Assembly: GCA_025267735.1 (NCBI GenBank)
Contig: CM046296.1
Span: 22,966,464 to 23,030,463, forward strand
Direction: 5' to 3'
Source of the DNA: Mactra quadrangularis
Lineage: Eukaryota; Mollusca; Bivalvia; Venerida; Mactridae
Length of the DNA: 64,000 nt
Shown piece by piece: positions 1 to 12,510 of the stretch (position 1 is the first letter of the stretch; every line of letters starts with the position of its first letter). A program made the position numbers and the translations under genes. The notes under the pieces were generated by a model. The model saw nothing but the letters and a program-made list of their open reading frames with translations. It searched no databases and had not been told where the DNA came from.

Positions 1-861
1 ATCAGTATTTTTGAAAAAAAAAACACATTCCAACAGGGGGCAGCCATTTTGAATAAGGCAGAAACATTCCGAATGATACAGCTAGCAAGAAAAAACTTGC
101 TATGTATCGCTAGCTATCCATTCAACTTGATCGATCATAGCAGACCATTCTGTAGGAAATCACTAGCTATTGATACAAAGTGCTCGCCTTGTGAAACGTG
201 CCCATAGTCTACAATCTACTTCTCTACATGGCACTGACTTATACATGTAATTGCCAGGAAAGCACATATTGCAGGTTTAGTACAAAACAGTTGAAACTCA
301 CTCTAATCTTGTACTGAGTTAACAACCGTTTGGAATAAACCTGTGTTATAGCATGTTCATGAAGCATTTTTTCAAGGGGATCGAAATAATTGTTAAGGAA
401 TGGATGTGAAGTTAGCTTTAACAGAAGTAAGTGTAATCTTACTCTTGTAATGCAAGCAAAATTACAGCAATACAATTGATCTTACTGTTTTTGTCCTTGT
501 GATTGTTGACAGTTTTACAAATAATCTTGTTTCTACCATAAAGACGAAAGTGAACCAAACCAGCTTGGACTACAGACAAAAGTATCTCATACTTCAAGTG
601 ATAATTTGAACCTGAAATGAATTAAAACAGAGAAGAAAATCTCGCAAAAACTGTTTCTTTTGTAACAGTAACAGTCATGACAGCATTTTAGCGTCTCCAT
701 GAAAGGTTGCCTTTATTGTAGGCAAGGCAAGGCAAGATTTGTAAACAGGTAACTGTAGATGTTCCTTCAAAACAATGTAGGCGCCTGCTTTTCCTGAGCA
801 AGAGTTTCAAAAAGCATCCAATGTATTCATGAACCAATCAGATTTCAGTTCCAGTATTTGT
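1..861. other. No gene seen; contains a dispersed repeat at about 40-210
   Basis: No open frame here looks like a conserved protein. The stretch near 40-130 (CAGCCATTTTGAA, then AGCAAGAAAAAACTTGC and TATCGCTAGCTAT) recurs at about 29178-29265. There the repeat is interrupted by a hairpin-ended element, so this copy shows the uninterrupted form. The rest is AT-rich unique-looking sequence. Confidence 0.5.
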
Positions 862-1163
862 GGGCATCAGTTGGGTATCAATAGCGGAAATCAACAGGTT
901 ACGTGGTTCGATTCCCAGGCGGGGCTTACTAAAGTGGAGCTTGGTAATGAAATTATTTCTCGTCCATTCTCCCTGCTACCAATGATTTTTGATTTTTTTA
1001 ATTATGTAGGGCAGTTCACTGGGGAAAGTATGTGCTTAGTAGTTAGTTAACAGCTAAATCCAGAGATTTAGCCTTTCCAAGAGGAGTGAGTAGGTTGACT
1101 GACTGCTGTTATATGACCTTTACAATGAGTTGCAACGGCATTAAACCCAACGAAAATAGGAGT
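862..1163 (+). repeat. tRNA-derived SINE, plus orientation
   Basis: The left part is tRNA-like: an A-box-like CAGTTGGGTATCAATAGC near 868, then a B-box-like GTGGTTCGATTCCCAGGC near 902-919. The body matches four other copies in the window (AGCTAAATCCAGAGATTTAGCC, CTGCTGTTATATGACC and similar blocks). The 3' end near 1140-1160 reads GGCATTAAACCCAACGAAAA, the family's characteristic tail. Other copies lie at 7690-7961, 9843-10155, 19617-19845 and the inverted pair at 46466-46915. The open frame at 829-1050 is only this SINE. Confidence 0.85.
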
Positions 1164-2881
1164 CCAACTAGTGACTTCGGACTATATATTCACTTCGCTC
1201 TCCTTAATTAGGTCTCTATGGTACGTAAGTGCTATAAGATCTATGGGCTTGTATTCTCTCTGTGAGAGTCATAGATAAGTTAGCTTAGTACTGGGTTGTA
1301 GTTAGGAAGAGGTGGTTTGTGTCTGATGTTGGACATATATGTAGCTGTAACACTTGGTTGACATAGTTTATATGGTTTTTATTGTTATAAGCTAGGTATA
1401 GCTTGGAGGAACTGAGAGCTGGAACTCTGTAGTTGTATATTGTGAGTCGTAACTTAAGGTTTATACGTTGAAAGTGGAACTCTTGAGTTGCCGGGCTTGG
1501 TTTAATATAGTTGGAACTCGTACTTCACACAATCACTAATTCACTATTTGTTTTGTATACATTTCATGTTTTGTCTTTCTTATTTCTTTTGTTTGAACAC
1601 AATCATAGGTCTAGATACACTCGTAGGAAGATATATATATATGCTCATTCAAATATTCCTTTTTATAATGTAGGATAAGGTAGGGCATGGCTTAGTTCAT
1701 GTAGTTTATGTAGGCAAAGAAGCTATTTGGTATGGCAGAGGGAAAACTGATGTTATATTTCATATTTACAAAAAGTAATTGGTACATCAGTCACATGTGT
1801 GTCAATCTCTGTAAACAGATATCCTGTAGAGCCTCAGATCTTAATTCGGAGAATGAAAATTTTTAGATCTGGTTTTTAAATCAGATTGCATGTGTGCATG
1901 TGTGCATGTATATATATATATATATATATATATAGATTCCTTGGAAAAGGACACAATGATATTAATTTGATATGTTCAATAATTCATAGTGTACAAGATG
2001 GCTTAAACCATGAGTTGGGGCCAATTATAAACTTTCAGAACTATCATTAAGAGAAAAAAGAGAGAATTCCAACAAAAATGAACATTTTGTGGGACAAATG
2101 AACTGAGTTGCTGCTAGCTTTGTTGGTTGTACAGACATCATGCTGTAGTAGAACATTTGATAAGCGAGCCATGATGGCTCAATATTGTTCAACTAACAAT
2201 AATTGAGGTCACTGATGTTAAAACAAAAATATGCTGCAAGGGGAAAAACATAGAATATAGTGGACAATTATTAAACCCTATGAGTAATTAGCCTTGAAAT
2301 CTAGATATCAGATTTATCAAAATAAACCTGTAACATAGAAATTGACTTGTACATAACTTGCTTCTATCATAATATAAAAATATTGAGAATACATTGAAAC
2401 AATGTTCAAGGAAGTATTATAACCCAACTTAAAAAAATACAAGAAATAAAAAAAGTTGATATGCTGCTTACCAGGTCTTAATGAATTACAAATTGATTTA
2501 GAATAGACAAATTTTAATGAAAAAAATATTAAACTATGTATTATGAGTGTTCAAAACAAAAACAAAATGACTTAGCAAGTGATCGACAAGACAAGTCAAC
2601 CCACTGAACAGTATCTAAATGTACCATTCAGTGACGAGTACTGTCTTAGTCATGCTGACCGGCGAAAAATATACCTCCCAATTACCACAATGAGCAACAA
2701 GGAGGCATAAGACCTACTGTCCACCCTAAAAATTGAGTGTCCAGAACAATGACAGGTGCTTTCCTCGCCCACTGTGTCAACTAGTCCGTGCAATGTCTGT
2801 CACTCACCAAACCGTCAACTACAAAAAATATTATTTAAGTAATTTATTATCATTTATCTAAACAGTAACTACACTAGAATT
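1164..2881. other. Intergenic; no gene seen; one TA microsatellite and one deleted repeat copy
   Basis: AT-rich sequence without a supportable exon. It contains a (TA)n run at about 1909-1934. At about 1803-1893 is a short copy of a dispersed family whose longer copies are at 50876-51262 and 58530-58925. This copy keeps both ends (AACAGATATCCTGTAGAG and TTTTTAGATCTGGTTTTTAA) but lacks nearly all of the middle. Confidence 0.5.
1909..1934. repeat. (TA)n microsatellite
   Basis: About eleven uninterrupted TA dinucleotides following ATGTGTGCATG repeats. Confidence 0.9.
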
Positions 2882-3162
2882 TAAGGGAAAACAAGTAAAT
2901 CTGTGAGCTAATGCTCACTAGTGATACCCCCGCCAAAATCTAAAAATATGCGACAAACAGGAAGTAGATGAGCAAGGAGCATGAAATCGCTTTACACCAC
3001 ATGGGACTATGTGAGGAAGCAATATGCAAAGTATTAGGCTGCTGCATGTTATAGTTGCTGAGAAAACAGCGACGGAAATTTTGTAGCGGACAGACGGACG
3101 GACGCACGGACGGACAAGGGTAAAACAGTATACCCCCCTCTTCTTCGAAGCGGGGGTATAAA
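2882..3162. mobile_element. Hairpin-ended short dispersed element, copy 1
   Basis: About 280 bp running from AACAAGTAAATCTGTGAGC to a terminal hairpin (ACCCCCCTCTTCTTCGAAGC followed by GGGGGTATA). It includes a short (GGAC)n-type stretch next to the hairpin. It is nearly the same as 4139-4410, and in reverse orientation as 29262-29565 and 44471-44705. It has no coding capacity, so it is non-autonomous. The class is not certain: one end is a perfect-looking stem-loop and I could not define a target duplication. Confidence 0.75.
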
Positions 3163-4138
3163 AATATTGTACAAAAAATAACCTACACTAATAGTAAAAA
3201 ATAACCTACTAGCAAAATTTTAAGATTGTAAAAATAACCTACTAGCAAAATAGTTGATAAAAAAGAAAACAAAAATGACAAAATAAAGAAATAAATAGAA
3301 AAAAAAACATGCTAACACATCAACGACTCCGTTTATGTCAATTGGAGAGGTAAGACTCCAGGGACCAAGTCATATCGACCAATCTCCATTTGACCAGTGC
3401 CTAGTGTCATTCACATGTAAAACCTTAAATAGTAAAAAAATAACCTAAGTCAATTAAAAAAAAAACCTACAAGCAAAAAATCTAAGAAACCTACTAGCAA
3501 AATTATTGACAAAAAAAATAAAGAAAAAATGACAAATGAAGAAAAAAAAGAAAAAAAAAACATGCTAACACATCAACGACTCCGTTTATGTCAATTGGAG
3601 AGGTAAGACTCCAGTGACCAAGTCATATCGACCAATCTCCATTTGACCAGTGCCTAGTGTCATTCACATGTAAAACCTTAAATGAAAAAAAATAACCACC
3701 TAAGTCAATTAAAAAAAAACCTACAAGCAAAAAATCTAAGATTGTAAAAATAACCTACCAGCAAAAGTGTTGATAAAAAAATAACCTAAGTCAATTAAAA
3801 AAAAAACTACAAGCAAAAAAACAAAGATTGTAAAAAAAACCTACTAGCAAAATTATTGACAAAAAAAATAAAGAAAAAATGACAAATGAAGAAAAAATAG
3901 AAAAAAAAACATGCTAACACATCAACGACTCCGTTTATGTCAATTGGAGAGGTAAGACTCCAGTGACCAAGTCATATCGACCAGTCTCCATTTGACCAGT
4001 GCCTAGTGTCATTCACATGTAAAACCTTAAATAGTAAAAAAATAACCTAAGTCAATTAAAAAAAAAACCTACAAGCAAAAAATCTAAGATTGTAAAAATA
4101 AACTACTAATTATTGATAAAAAAGAAAACAAAAACAAG
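3163..4138. repeat. Tandem array of about 250-350 bp units between two hairpin-ended elements
   Basis: Three copies of a roughly 120-bp core (GCTAACACATCAACGACTCC, then GTCATATCGACCA and GTGTCATTCACATG) begin near 3309, 3560 and 3909. A-rich spacers built of AAAAATAACCTACTAGCAAAA-like words of varying length separate them. The array is bounded on both sides by same-orientation copies of the hairpin-ended element. Variable spacer length suggests slippage or unequal exchange. Confidence 0.8.
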
Positions 4139-4410
4139 CTAAAACAAGTAAATCTGTGAGCTAATGCTCACTAGTGATACCCCGCCAAAATCTAAAAATA
4201 TGCGACAAACAGGAAGTAGATGAGCAATGATGATGAAATCACTTTACACCACATGGGACTATGGGATGAAGCAATATGCTAAGTATTAGGCTGCTGCATG
4301 ATATAGTTGCTGAGAAAACTGCGACGGAAAATTTCGTAACGGATGGACGCACGGACGGACGGACAAGGGTAAAACAGTATACCCCCCTCTTCTTCGAAGC
4401 GGGGGTATAA
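4139..4410. mobile_element. Hairpin-ended short dispersed element, copy 2
   Basis: Same orientation as the copy at 2882-3162 and nearly the same along its length, including the (GGAC)n stretch and the terminal TTCTTCGAAG stem-loop. Together the two copies flank the tandem array at 3163-4138. Confidence 0.75.
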
Positions 4411-5384
4411 TAAGTTTAAAACAAAAATACTTAAGATGCCTAAGATGAAAAATCTGTACGCTTACAATAACAAAAAATATAAACCAGAAAAGAGAAACAA
4501 AATCTTCTTAACAAGTCAGAAAAAAGTAAAAAGGTGTCCTTTGGCTTAAACAAATTTTTAAATTGAAATTAAGCAGATAATCTATACTCAAAAATTTTAA
4601 AATCAAAAAGATATATTACAAAAATAAAATGAGAAAAATTAAACAACAGAAAAGTTAAAAGTCAGAAAATAAGCAAGCACATCATGAATTACCTATCAAT
4701 AATGAAGAATCAGGTGACCACACCATAATTATTATCTCTGTTTAAACATTTTCAATAGTCAATAGCAACTTTGAAATGCAATATGAACAATTATCCCTAG
4801 TTTCATACAAAAAGTTAGATGTCATAAAAAATGCCTTATACTAAAAACAAAAAGAATGGGTACATTTTAAGATAGATTGAATATTAAGGGATGATTATGT
4901 CATCTTATGTAAAAGAATGGTATCAATGGTTCAGTCATGACACATCGTTTGTGCAAGTTGTCAGTAGAGAACTAAAGATGTGACATCATCTTATGCAATA
5001 GAATGGTTCTACAGGAAAAGTTTAAAGATCGTAGTAAATGACTTTGAATGATTTCTGAATAAAAGACTTAATCTATTCTACATACAGATGGAAAAGAATA
5101 AATGTGCATGAATGATAACTTTTAGTTATTGAATTGTTTTAAGAATGATCCCTTTGACTTGTGTTGATTGAAAAAATTCAAAAGTGTGTTCGTCTGTCTG
5201 GTTAACCTGCTGCATTCATAGTTTGATTGTGTGAAGTGTTTTGAATCGAAACAGTTCTGTTCTACCTATCAAACTAATATCACTGAACTGTTTTTTGTGT
5301 ACAAACGTTGTTGAAGCTGGAAAGCTAATTTCACTTTTCAAACCCAAACAAATACAGTGCCTTCAGCACTTTGATTTTTTACAT
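4411..5384. other. No gene seen
   Basis: AT-rich sequence with no long open frame, no recognisable exon and no strong repeat signal apart from A-runs. Confidence 0.5.
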
Positions 5385-7687
5385 TGAATGTTTACTGTAT
5401 ACTTACCCATGAAAAGATAGAAAAATAGAAAAAAACGTTAAAAGAAATAGAAAGAGCGGGTACATGTTATGATACATGTAGATAGAATGTTTATTGTATA
5501 TTATCATGATTTTTGTACAGAGAATGTTTATTGTATACTTACCCATGAAAAGATAGAAAAATAGAAAAAAACGTTAAAAGAAATAGAAAGAGCGGGTACA
5601 TGTTATGATACATGTAGATAGAATGTTTATTGTTTGTTTGTTTGTTTGGGTTTATGGCGCACCAACACAAAAAAGGTCATATCGCGCCGAAAGCAATCAA
5701 TGATACTATCAATTCAAACAAAACTAATGATGTAATGCTTTATAGAATGTTTATTGTATATTATAATGATTTTTGTACAGAGAATGTTTATTGTATACTT
5801 ACCAATGAAAAGATAGAAAAATAGGAAAAAATTTAAAGAAATAGAAAGAGCGGGTACATGTAATGATACATGTAGATAGAATGTTTATTGTATATTATCA
5901 TGATTTATGTACGCTGAATGTTTATTGTATACTTACCAATGAAAAGATAGAAAAATAGGAAAAAATTTAAAGAAATAGAAAGAGCGGGTACATGTAATGA
6001 TACATGTAGATAGAATGTTTATTGTATATTATCATGATTTATGTACACTGAATGTTTATTGTATACTTACCCATGAAAAGATAGAAAAATAGAAAAAAAC
6101 GTTAAAAGAAATAGAAAGAGCGGGTACATGTTATGATACATGTAGATAGAATGTTTATTGTATATTATCATGATTTTTGTACAGAGAATGTTTATTGTAT
6201 AATTACCCATGAAAAGATAGAAAAATAGGAAAAAAATAAAAGAAATAGAAAGAGCGGGTACATGTTATGATACATGTAGATAGAATGTTTATTGTATATT
6301 ATAATGATTTTTGTACAGAGAATGTTTATTGTATACTTACCCAGGAAAAGATAGAAAAATAGAAAAAAACGTTAAAAGAAATAGAAAGAGCGGGTACATG
6401 TTATGATACATGTAGATAGAATGTTTATTGTATATTATAATGATTTTTGTACGCTGAATGTTTACTGTATAATTACCCATGAAAAGATTGAAAAATATAA
6501 AAAAAATAAAAGAAATAGAAAGAGCTGGTACATGTTATGATACATGTAGATAGAATGTTTATTGTACATTTTTATGATTTTTGTACACTGAATGTTTATT
6601 GTATACTTACCAATGAAAAGATAGAAAAATAGGAAAAAATTTAAAGAAATAGAAAGAGCGGGTACATGTTATGATACATGTAGATAGAATGTTTATTGTA
6701 TATTATAATGATTTATGTACGCTGAATGTTTATTGTATACTTACCAATGAAAAGATAGAAAAAAAAATGAAAAAAAATAAAAGAAATAGAAAGAGCGGTA
6801 GATGTTATGATACATGTAGATAGAATGTTTATTGTACATTTTTATGATTTTTGTACACTGAATGTTTACTGTATACTTACCCATGAAAAGATAGAAAAAT
6901 AGGAAAAAATTTAAAGAAATAGAAAGAGCGGGTACATGTTATGATACATGTAGATAGAATTTTTATTGTATATTATAATGATTTTTGTACAGAGAATGTT
7001 TATTGTATACTTACCCATGAAAAGATAGAAAAATAGAAAAAAACGTTAAAAGAAATAGAAAGAGCGGGTACATGTTATGATACATGTAGATAGAATGTTT
7101 ATTGTATGTTATAATGATTTTTGTACAGAGAATGTTTACTGTATAATTACCCATGAAAAGATAGAAAAATAGAAAAAAAACGTTAAAAGAAATAGAAAGA
7201 GCGGGTACATGTTATGATACATGTAGATAGAATGTTTATTGTATATTATAATGATTTTTGTACAGAGAATGTTTACTGTATACTTACCAATGAAAAGATA
7301 GAAAAAAGGGAAAAAAAATAAAAGAAATAGAAAGAGCGGGTACATGTTATGATACATGTAGATAGAATGTTTATTGTATATTATAATGATTTATGTACAC
7401 TGAATGTTTACTGTATAATTACCCATGAAAAGATAGAAAAAAAAATGAAAAAAAAATAAAAGAAATAGAAAGAGCGGGTACATGTTATGATACATGTAGA
7501 TAGAATGTTTATTGTATATTATTATGATTTTTGTACAGAGAATGTTTAATGTATACTTACCCATGAAAAGATAGAAAAAAGGGGGAAAAAAAAGAAATAG
7601 AAAGAGCGGGTACATGTTATGATACATGTAGATAGAATGTTTATTGTATATTATAATGATTTTTGTACAGAGAATGTTTACTGTAGG
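5385..7687. repeat. Satellite array, about 135-bp monomer, about 16 copies
   Basis: A landmark word AGAGCGGGTACATG recurs near 5456, 5592, 5850, 5985, 6119, 6255, 6389, 6523, 6658, 6796, 6928, 7062, 7200, 7335, 7470 and 7605, mostly 134-138 bp apart. Each unit holds an A-rich block, a short palindrome (ACATGT TATGAT ACATGT) and GAATGTTTATTGTATA twice. The gap between units 2 and 3 is enlarged by an inserted SINE-tail fragment. Long minus-strand open frames here are products of the repeat and are not genes. Confidence 0.93.
5630..5745 (-). mobile_element. SINE tail fragment inside the satellite array
   Basis: The sequence GTTTGTTTGTTTGGGTTTATGGCGC followed by ACCAACACAAAAAAGGTCATAT resembles the 3' end of the tRNA-derived SINEs in reverse orientation. 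It breaks the 135-bp spacing between the units at 5592 and 5850, adding about 120 bp. It therefore arrived after the array existed or during its growth, and was not carried into neighbouring units. Confidence 0.65.
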
Positions 7688-7689
7688 AA

Positions 7690-7961
7690 CTCGAGTCATA
7701 TAATGAAGGTCAGTCAACCTAATCACTGTTCTTTGAAAGGCTAAATCTCTGGATTAACCTGTTAAACAACTACTTAGTAAATACTTTCATCAGTGACTGA
7801 CAACTGTTCTACATAATTAAGAATCACTGGTAGGAAAGAGAATGGCTGTGAAAATAATTTCATGATCAAGCTCCATGTAAGTATGCCCTGCCCAGTAATT
7901 GAACCCATGACCCCTTGATAAGTAGACTTGTGTGCTACCTTCTGAGCTAGCCGGGTGGCTC
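7690..7961 (-). repeat. tRNA-derived SINE, minus orientation
   Basis: Read on the minus strand, this begins with a tRNA-like head (GAGCCACCCGGCTAGCTCAG, a B-box-like GGTTCAATTACTGGGC near 7890) and continues through the same body as 862-1163. It abuts the right end of the satellite array, and its 3' tail is not complete. Confidence 0.8.
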
Positions 7962-8159
7962 ATTTAAGCAATAAAATCGTTATAATATAATTATTTGTAA
8001 AAAACTGCACTTATCTTCTCTCAGATGACCATACATTTCCAGTTCATAATCATCTAAAACATCTTCCATGCAGTTATATTGTATATCTGAAATAATAAAT
8101 CAAAGCACTGATGGTTGATGCTAATATTTTTTTTAAAGTTGATTGTGATACTAATCTCA

Positions 8160-10240
8160 AGTAAAATCTTTAATAAAAGTGCTGTTAAGACAGGACTTTG
8201 TTGTCCCATAATAAACCATAACAAGGGGCATAACTCTAAGAATAATTCATCCAGATTCATGTCCCGTTTTAATTGTGTAGATGAAGAACTGGTAAAAAAG
8301 CTTTCAGACTTACAATCAAATACCTTTATTATTAATAAATACATTCAGTTTGAACAAATTTTAACCTTCAATATTGTAGTATTAAGGAGTAGACTCCAAA
8401 TCAAGTTCATCCAGAGTAATCTCCCTTTATAGTTAGATAGATGTAGAGCTGGTGATATAGCATGCCAACTGTAAGTCAAATGTATTTATAGCTACTAAAA
8501 TATCTCAATTTTAATCTTAAATGCTAAAGTACGAATGGACTTAACTGCAAAAAAATACCCATTATTTGCCCACAATAAACATTAGATATAGTATTGACAA
8601 GTAAGTGAAAAAAAATTTAGCCCAATATCCAAAAATTCAGAATTTTTCTTCTATTACATAACACACTTTCTATAGACGTGCAATGCAAATTTTGAAACCA
8701 AAGAGGCGGGTTTATTAGTGCCATAATCAGAACAGCCTTATAACAGTTAATACAAAATAGAAGCTAAATATGAGGCCCCGACACTAAATTGTTTGATTAT
8801 CCAATTGATTTTAAATCTTGCTTTAAAGCTTAACACATGTTCTATCACCGGTGTAATTCAAAAGACGGGCATCTGTTTACAATTAAGCAAATTTAAACAA
8901 TAACATTTTAAGAATGACACTTTATTAATCAGATCAGCCACCTAGCTAGTCAGACTTTTGATAAAAATTGAAAGTATGTTGCATTACATCCTATGGACAA
9001 GTTTTTATTCATTAGAAAAAAAGTCTAAAAATCATGATTTCTGAAGGAAAAGTTAAAATAAGATTGTGAGCAAAATCAAAGCAAAACAAGTGCTGTAGTT
9101 TAAAAATTAATTACGATTATATAGGAGTCAAGGTTCCAACTAACTAACTAACTGGAACTAACTACCTTTACCATTCAAATATCTTAATAAATATACTAAA
9201 GATACTTCAATTGCAAAAGAGTCATACAGCATAATGGATAACAAATTGGCATAACCCTAAAAATATTGGATTAAGTGGTCTACTAATTTCTCCCCCTCAT
9301 AGTAATGAAAATATAGTACTGATGCATTATCATCTTAATATTCAGTCAAACATCTTAATTAGTACCAAAGATTAATGACTTAGAAATAATTTAACCCTAA
9401 ATGTTTAAGAATGAAAAGGGCATAACTCACAAAATGGAATATCCATATTAATGTCCCTTCATAGGGACATATGATAATAAGCCAACAGTACAATAATACA
9501 AATAGTACAAAATTAACACTAAATATTATACATTTAAGTATAAAGGGACATAACTCCAAAAATAATTTATCCTAATATATGTCCCTTAATAGTCGTATTG
9601 TTGTAGTGCTGATGAATAAACATACAAACTTCACTGAAATATCTTTATGAGAACTAAACATAGCCAAATATGAACAAATTTTAACCTTAAATACTGGAGT
9701 ATTAAGGAGTATAACCCTAAACAATAATTTATCCATGGTTACATCCCTTAAGAGTCGTGTAGATCTGTAGTACCAACAAACAAGTATACAAACTTTAATC
9801 AAATATCTTGACAAGTATTGTAGATATAGGAAAAAATTAAACCTTTGTTTGTTTGTTGGGTTTAACGCCGTAGCAACACATTGTATAGGTCATATAACAG
9901 CGATCAGTCAGCCTTCTCACTCCTCCTGGAAATGCTAAATCTCTGGATTTAGCTGTTAACCAACTTCTAAGCGCACACCTTTGTCAGTGACTGACAACTG
10001 CCCTACATAACTAAAACTCATAGGTAGGAGGGAGAATGGCCGTAGAAATAGTTTAATGACCAAGCTCCACGAAAGTATTCCCGGCCTGGGAATCGAACCC
10101 ACGACCCCTCGATCAGTAGACTTGTGTGCTACCAACTGAGCAAGCCGGGTGGCTAAAAATTTTAACCATATACTGTGTTTTTCTTGTTAAAGGGCAATGA
10201 CTCCAAAATTTATACATCTGAAGTGATATCCCTTCACAGT
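8160..10240. repeat. Diverged tandem or dispersed repeat domain (ATAACTCCAAAAATAAT units)
   Basis: Words such as GGGCATAACTCTAAGAATAA, CATGTCCCTTAATAGTCG and AACAAATTTTAACCTTAAAT recur irregularly near 8220, 8400, 9250, 9420, 9550, 9700 and 10190, typically 140-200 bp apart with much divergence. A SINE has inserted at 9843-10155. No coding sequence is seen. The two facing open frames near 8054-8432 lie in repeat units. Confidence 0.55.
9843..10155 (-). repeat. Full-length tRNA-derived SINE, minus orientation
   Basis: The most complete copy. On the minus strand it starts AGCCACCCGGCTTGCTCAGT with an A box, then a clear B box GGGTTCGATTCCCAGGC near 10088-10104. The body follows, and the tail GCAACACA/GGCGTTAAACCCAACAAAC ends near 9843 in (GTTT)n-type repeats. 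The tRNA-like part is a SINE promoter and does not fold as an obvious functional tRNA gene. Confidence 0.9.
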
Positions 10241-10594
10241 AAGGTTGATAGTCCCATTGAATAATATTCTAACTTTCTATAAATATCTTAAATACATGTA
10301 ATAATTAACAAGCTTGAATTGGCCCTAGATGCATATTCATTTACAATTGTATGCTATGCTTGGCTAACTTTGTAAGCCATGTATAGTCCAACAGAATGAA
10401 CCTGAGTTGACCGTTATGCAAGAATATATTAATCTCATTATGGACAGTCTATTTTTGTCTTCGTGGTAAATCGTGCATTATCCGAAGCTTTCGGCAAAAT
10501 ACATGTACTGAACAATTAATTTTGTTTTCATAAGAATAAATACTTTGAAACTGTGTCATAATATTGCTGACTTACTTGCTTCCCCCCAAAAATG

Positions 10595-11100
10595 TGTACA
10601 AAAATTAAAAGTACAATAACATGCCACTTTTATTAAATTGATTAATAGTTACATCGGTTGTTACAAACATGTGTATAATTTCATTTATTTATTTATTTAT
10701 TGGAGTTAACGCCATATCAACACAATTAAGGTCATTTCACGGCATCCAGCGCACCTAACCTAGCTTTCCTGGACCATTGTCTATAACCAGTAGTCACCTA
10801 CCCTTCCACAAGGCCGGAAACTTCTCCATATTATCTAATCAATGGGGGAAAATCGACATTATTGTCAAATTTTCATGGAAGGGTATAACCTCCCCGGGTG
10901 GGATTCGAACCTGCAACCCCTTGGGCACGAGTATCCAAATCCCGACGCGCTACCAACTGCGCTATCAACCCAGATAACACGTGTATAACCGTTTACACAA
11001 AGGAAGCTGTGTGTAAATGGTTATACACGTGTTTATAACAACCGATGTAACTATAAATCAATTTATTAAATGTGGCATGTTATTGTACTTTTATTTTTGG
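10595..11100. repeat. Internal inverted repeat of about 80-bp arms
   Basis: The left arm (AAAGTACAATAACATGCCAC near 10599, TTACATCGGTTGTTACAAAC near 10650) is the reverse complement of the right arm ending near 11097 (GGCATGTTATTGTACTTTTA), with few mismatches. A SINE lies between the arms. Confidence 0.75.
10680..10978 (-). repeat. tRNA-derived SINE, second family, minus orientation
   Basis: On the minus strand the head has a clean A box (TAGCGCAGTTGGTAGCGCG) near 10950 and B box (GGTTCGAATCCCACCC) near 10900. It ends at 10680 in an (AAAT)n tail. Its head and body differ from the SINE family at 9843-10155, although the very end is similar. A plus-strand partner fragment is at 22384-22535. 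The open frame at 10777-10977 is an artefact of it. Confidence 0.85.
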
Positions 11101-12106
11101 ACACATTTTGAAATCACCTTGTAAAACAAAAGATTTCATGTGAGCGAGTTGATATTTAGATATCAACCTGGTCATGTGAAAAATAATAACCTGCCCACGT
11201 GAAATTTTAAGTTGTGTATTCAATGGAGTGCAGTCTTCTTGTTAATTAAGAATTTAAAATAAATAGGAACTGTGCAATTTTGAAAAAATGTCTTTACTAA
11301 AAGAACTTTTTGTAATTTCATGAAAAGCTTATTACAAAACTTAAATCACTTGGAAAATATGTACAGAACTTAGGATTTCTTCAAAAAATTAAAATGAATA
11401 TGTTGTATTTATTCATGCAATGATTTAGTACCTAAAATACTTCAAATTCAAATTTTGGCTCATTAACTTATAATATTACTTCAATACTAAATATGATCAA
11501 GAATAAGTATGTAAGATTTATACTGTTCATAACTATTTCCAACGTAATGGGTAAGATTGCGTAATTTACCGAAATTGAGAAGATGAGAACAAAATATCAC
11601 CTTGAATAAAAATTAAACAATAAAACGAATCCAGAAACTTATTCATGCGTTTATTTTTAATTAACAAATATTATTAACTGTCGCCGATGCTTAAATATGT
11701 AATCAAATCACGCTAGTTATCTGTTGAATTATTGTTTTAAATCCACTAAGCGCTCGAAACAGAAAAAGATGCAATTGAATCAAATTTGTTTGTAAAAATG
11801 TAGTCCATTAGCCCAATTAATGTATATGTGCAACTAATCACTTGAATCATTGTGTAAGTCAGATATTAACCTTGTGCTACGGATTTTCCATATTAAAACA
11901 ACCTGGCCTTGGGCTGCTCAAAATCCTCAAACGCTTTGCGTTTCGGTATTTCACTAGAAGTCCACCAGGTTGTTCTGACTCAGAAAACCCCTGCACTCAG
12001 TTAATATCCTTTACTTACACGCATATAGAAACTCACGATTTAATGTAAGTGAAGTGTGTAATTATTGTAATTACGTAGATCAAGCTCAGGTTAATTCTGT
12101 TGGACT

Positions 12107-12510
12107 ATATCAAGATTACTATTTAAACAGAATAAATATATACTGAGATTAGTTTGTTTGGCAAGTTTATCAATGGGCCCACTAGATTTGCCAGGTCGGC
12201 TAACGAAACGGCGTTAACTGATCACCTCATCCCAGTGTGAAATATGAATCAAGCATTCCAGTTAACTAAAATGGCATCAATATAGCTACGGCTTTGGTTG
12301 TGTCACAAATAATTGGCTAAGAAATGATGAGAGTTGAGGTCAGGATAACAATGAATTACTGTAGCAGAGAGTCGAATTTAAAACAGAGTGTAAGAATAAA
12401 TCTTTTCAGTCGTCAATATTTTCAAGTTTGTGTCCGGCGAGTAAAATGTGTACTTATGATATATTACTCTTACATAAATAGACTGTATTAAGGTAAGTTA
12501 AACACAATAT
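12107..12510. other. No gene seen
   Basis: No open frame, splice-supported exon or clear repeat was recognised. Confidence 0.45.

Larger units (their letters stand above)
10385..12106. mobile_element. Inverted-repeat DNA transposon (pogo/mariner-like ends), composite
   Basis: The ends match in inverted orientation: AGTCCAACAGAATGAACC at 10385 and, reversed, AGTCCAACAGAATTAACC ending at 12106. TAT and ATA flank the two ends, as expected for a TA target site. Inside are a second inverted repeat (about 10595-10680 against 11015-11100) and a SINE between its arms. No transposase frame is seen, so it is non-autonomous or decayed. A piece resembling 10500-10650 recurs at 24840-25000. Confidence 0.6.

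Noticed and set aside
3163..4138. CRISPR-like array
   Set aside because: Repeat units are hundreds of bases with A-rich variable spacers in a eukaryotic genome; nothing fits a CRISPR.
7136..7726. Minus-strand frames of 73 and 111 codons rich in Phe, Tyr and Leu
   Set aside because: They run through the 135-bp satellite, and the same peptide repeats with the array period.
9843..10978. Possible tRNA genes
   Set aside because: Good A and B boxes are present, but the sequences continue into shared SINE bodies and tails and recur as repeats, so they are SINE promoters.
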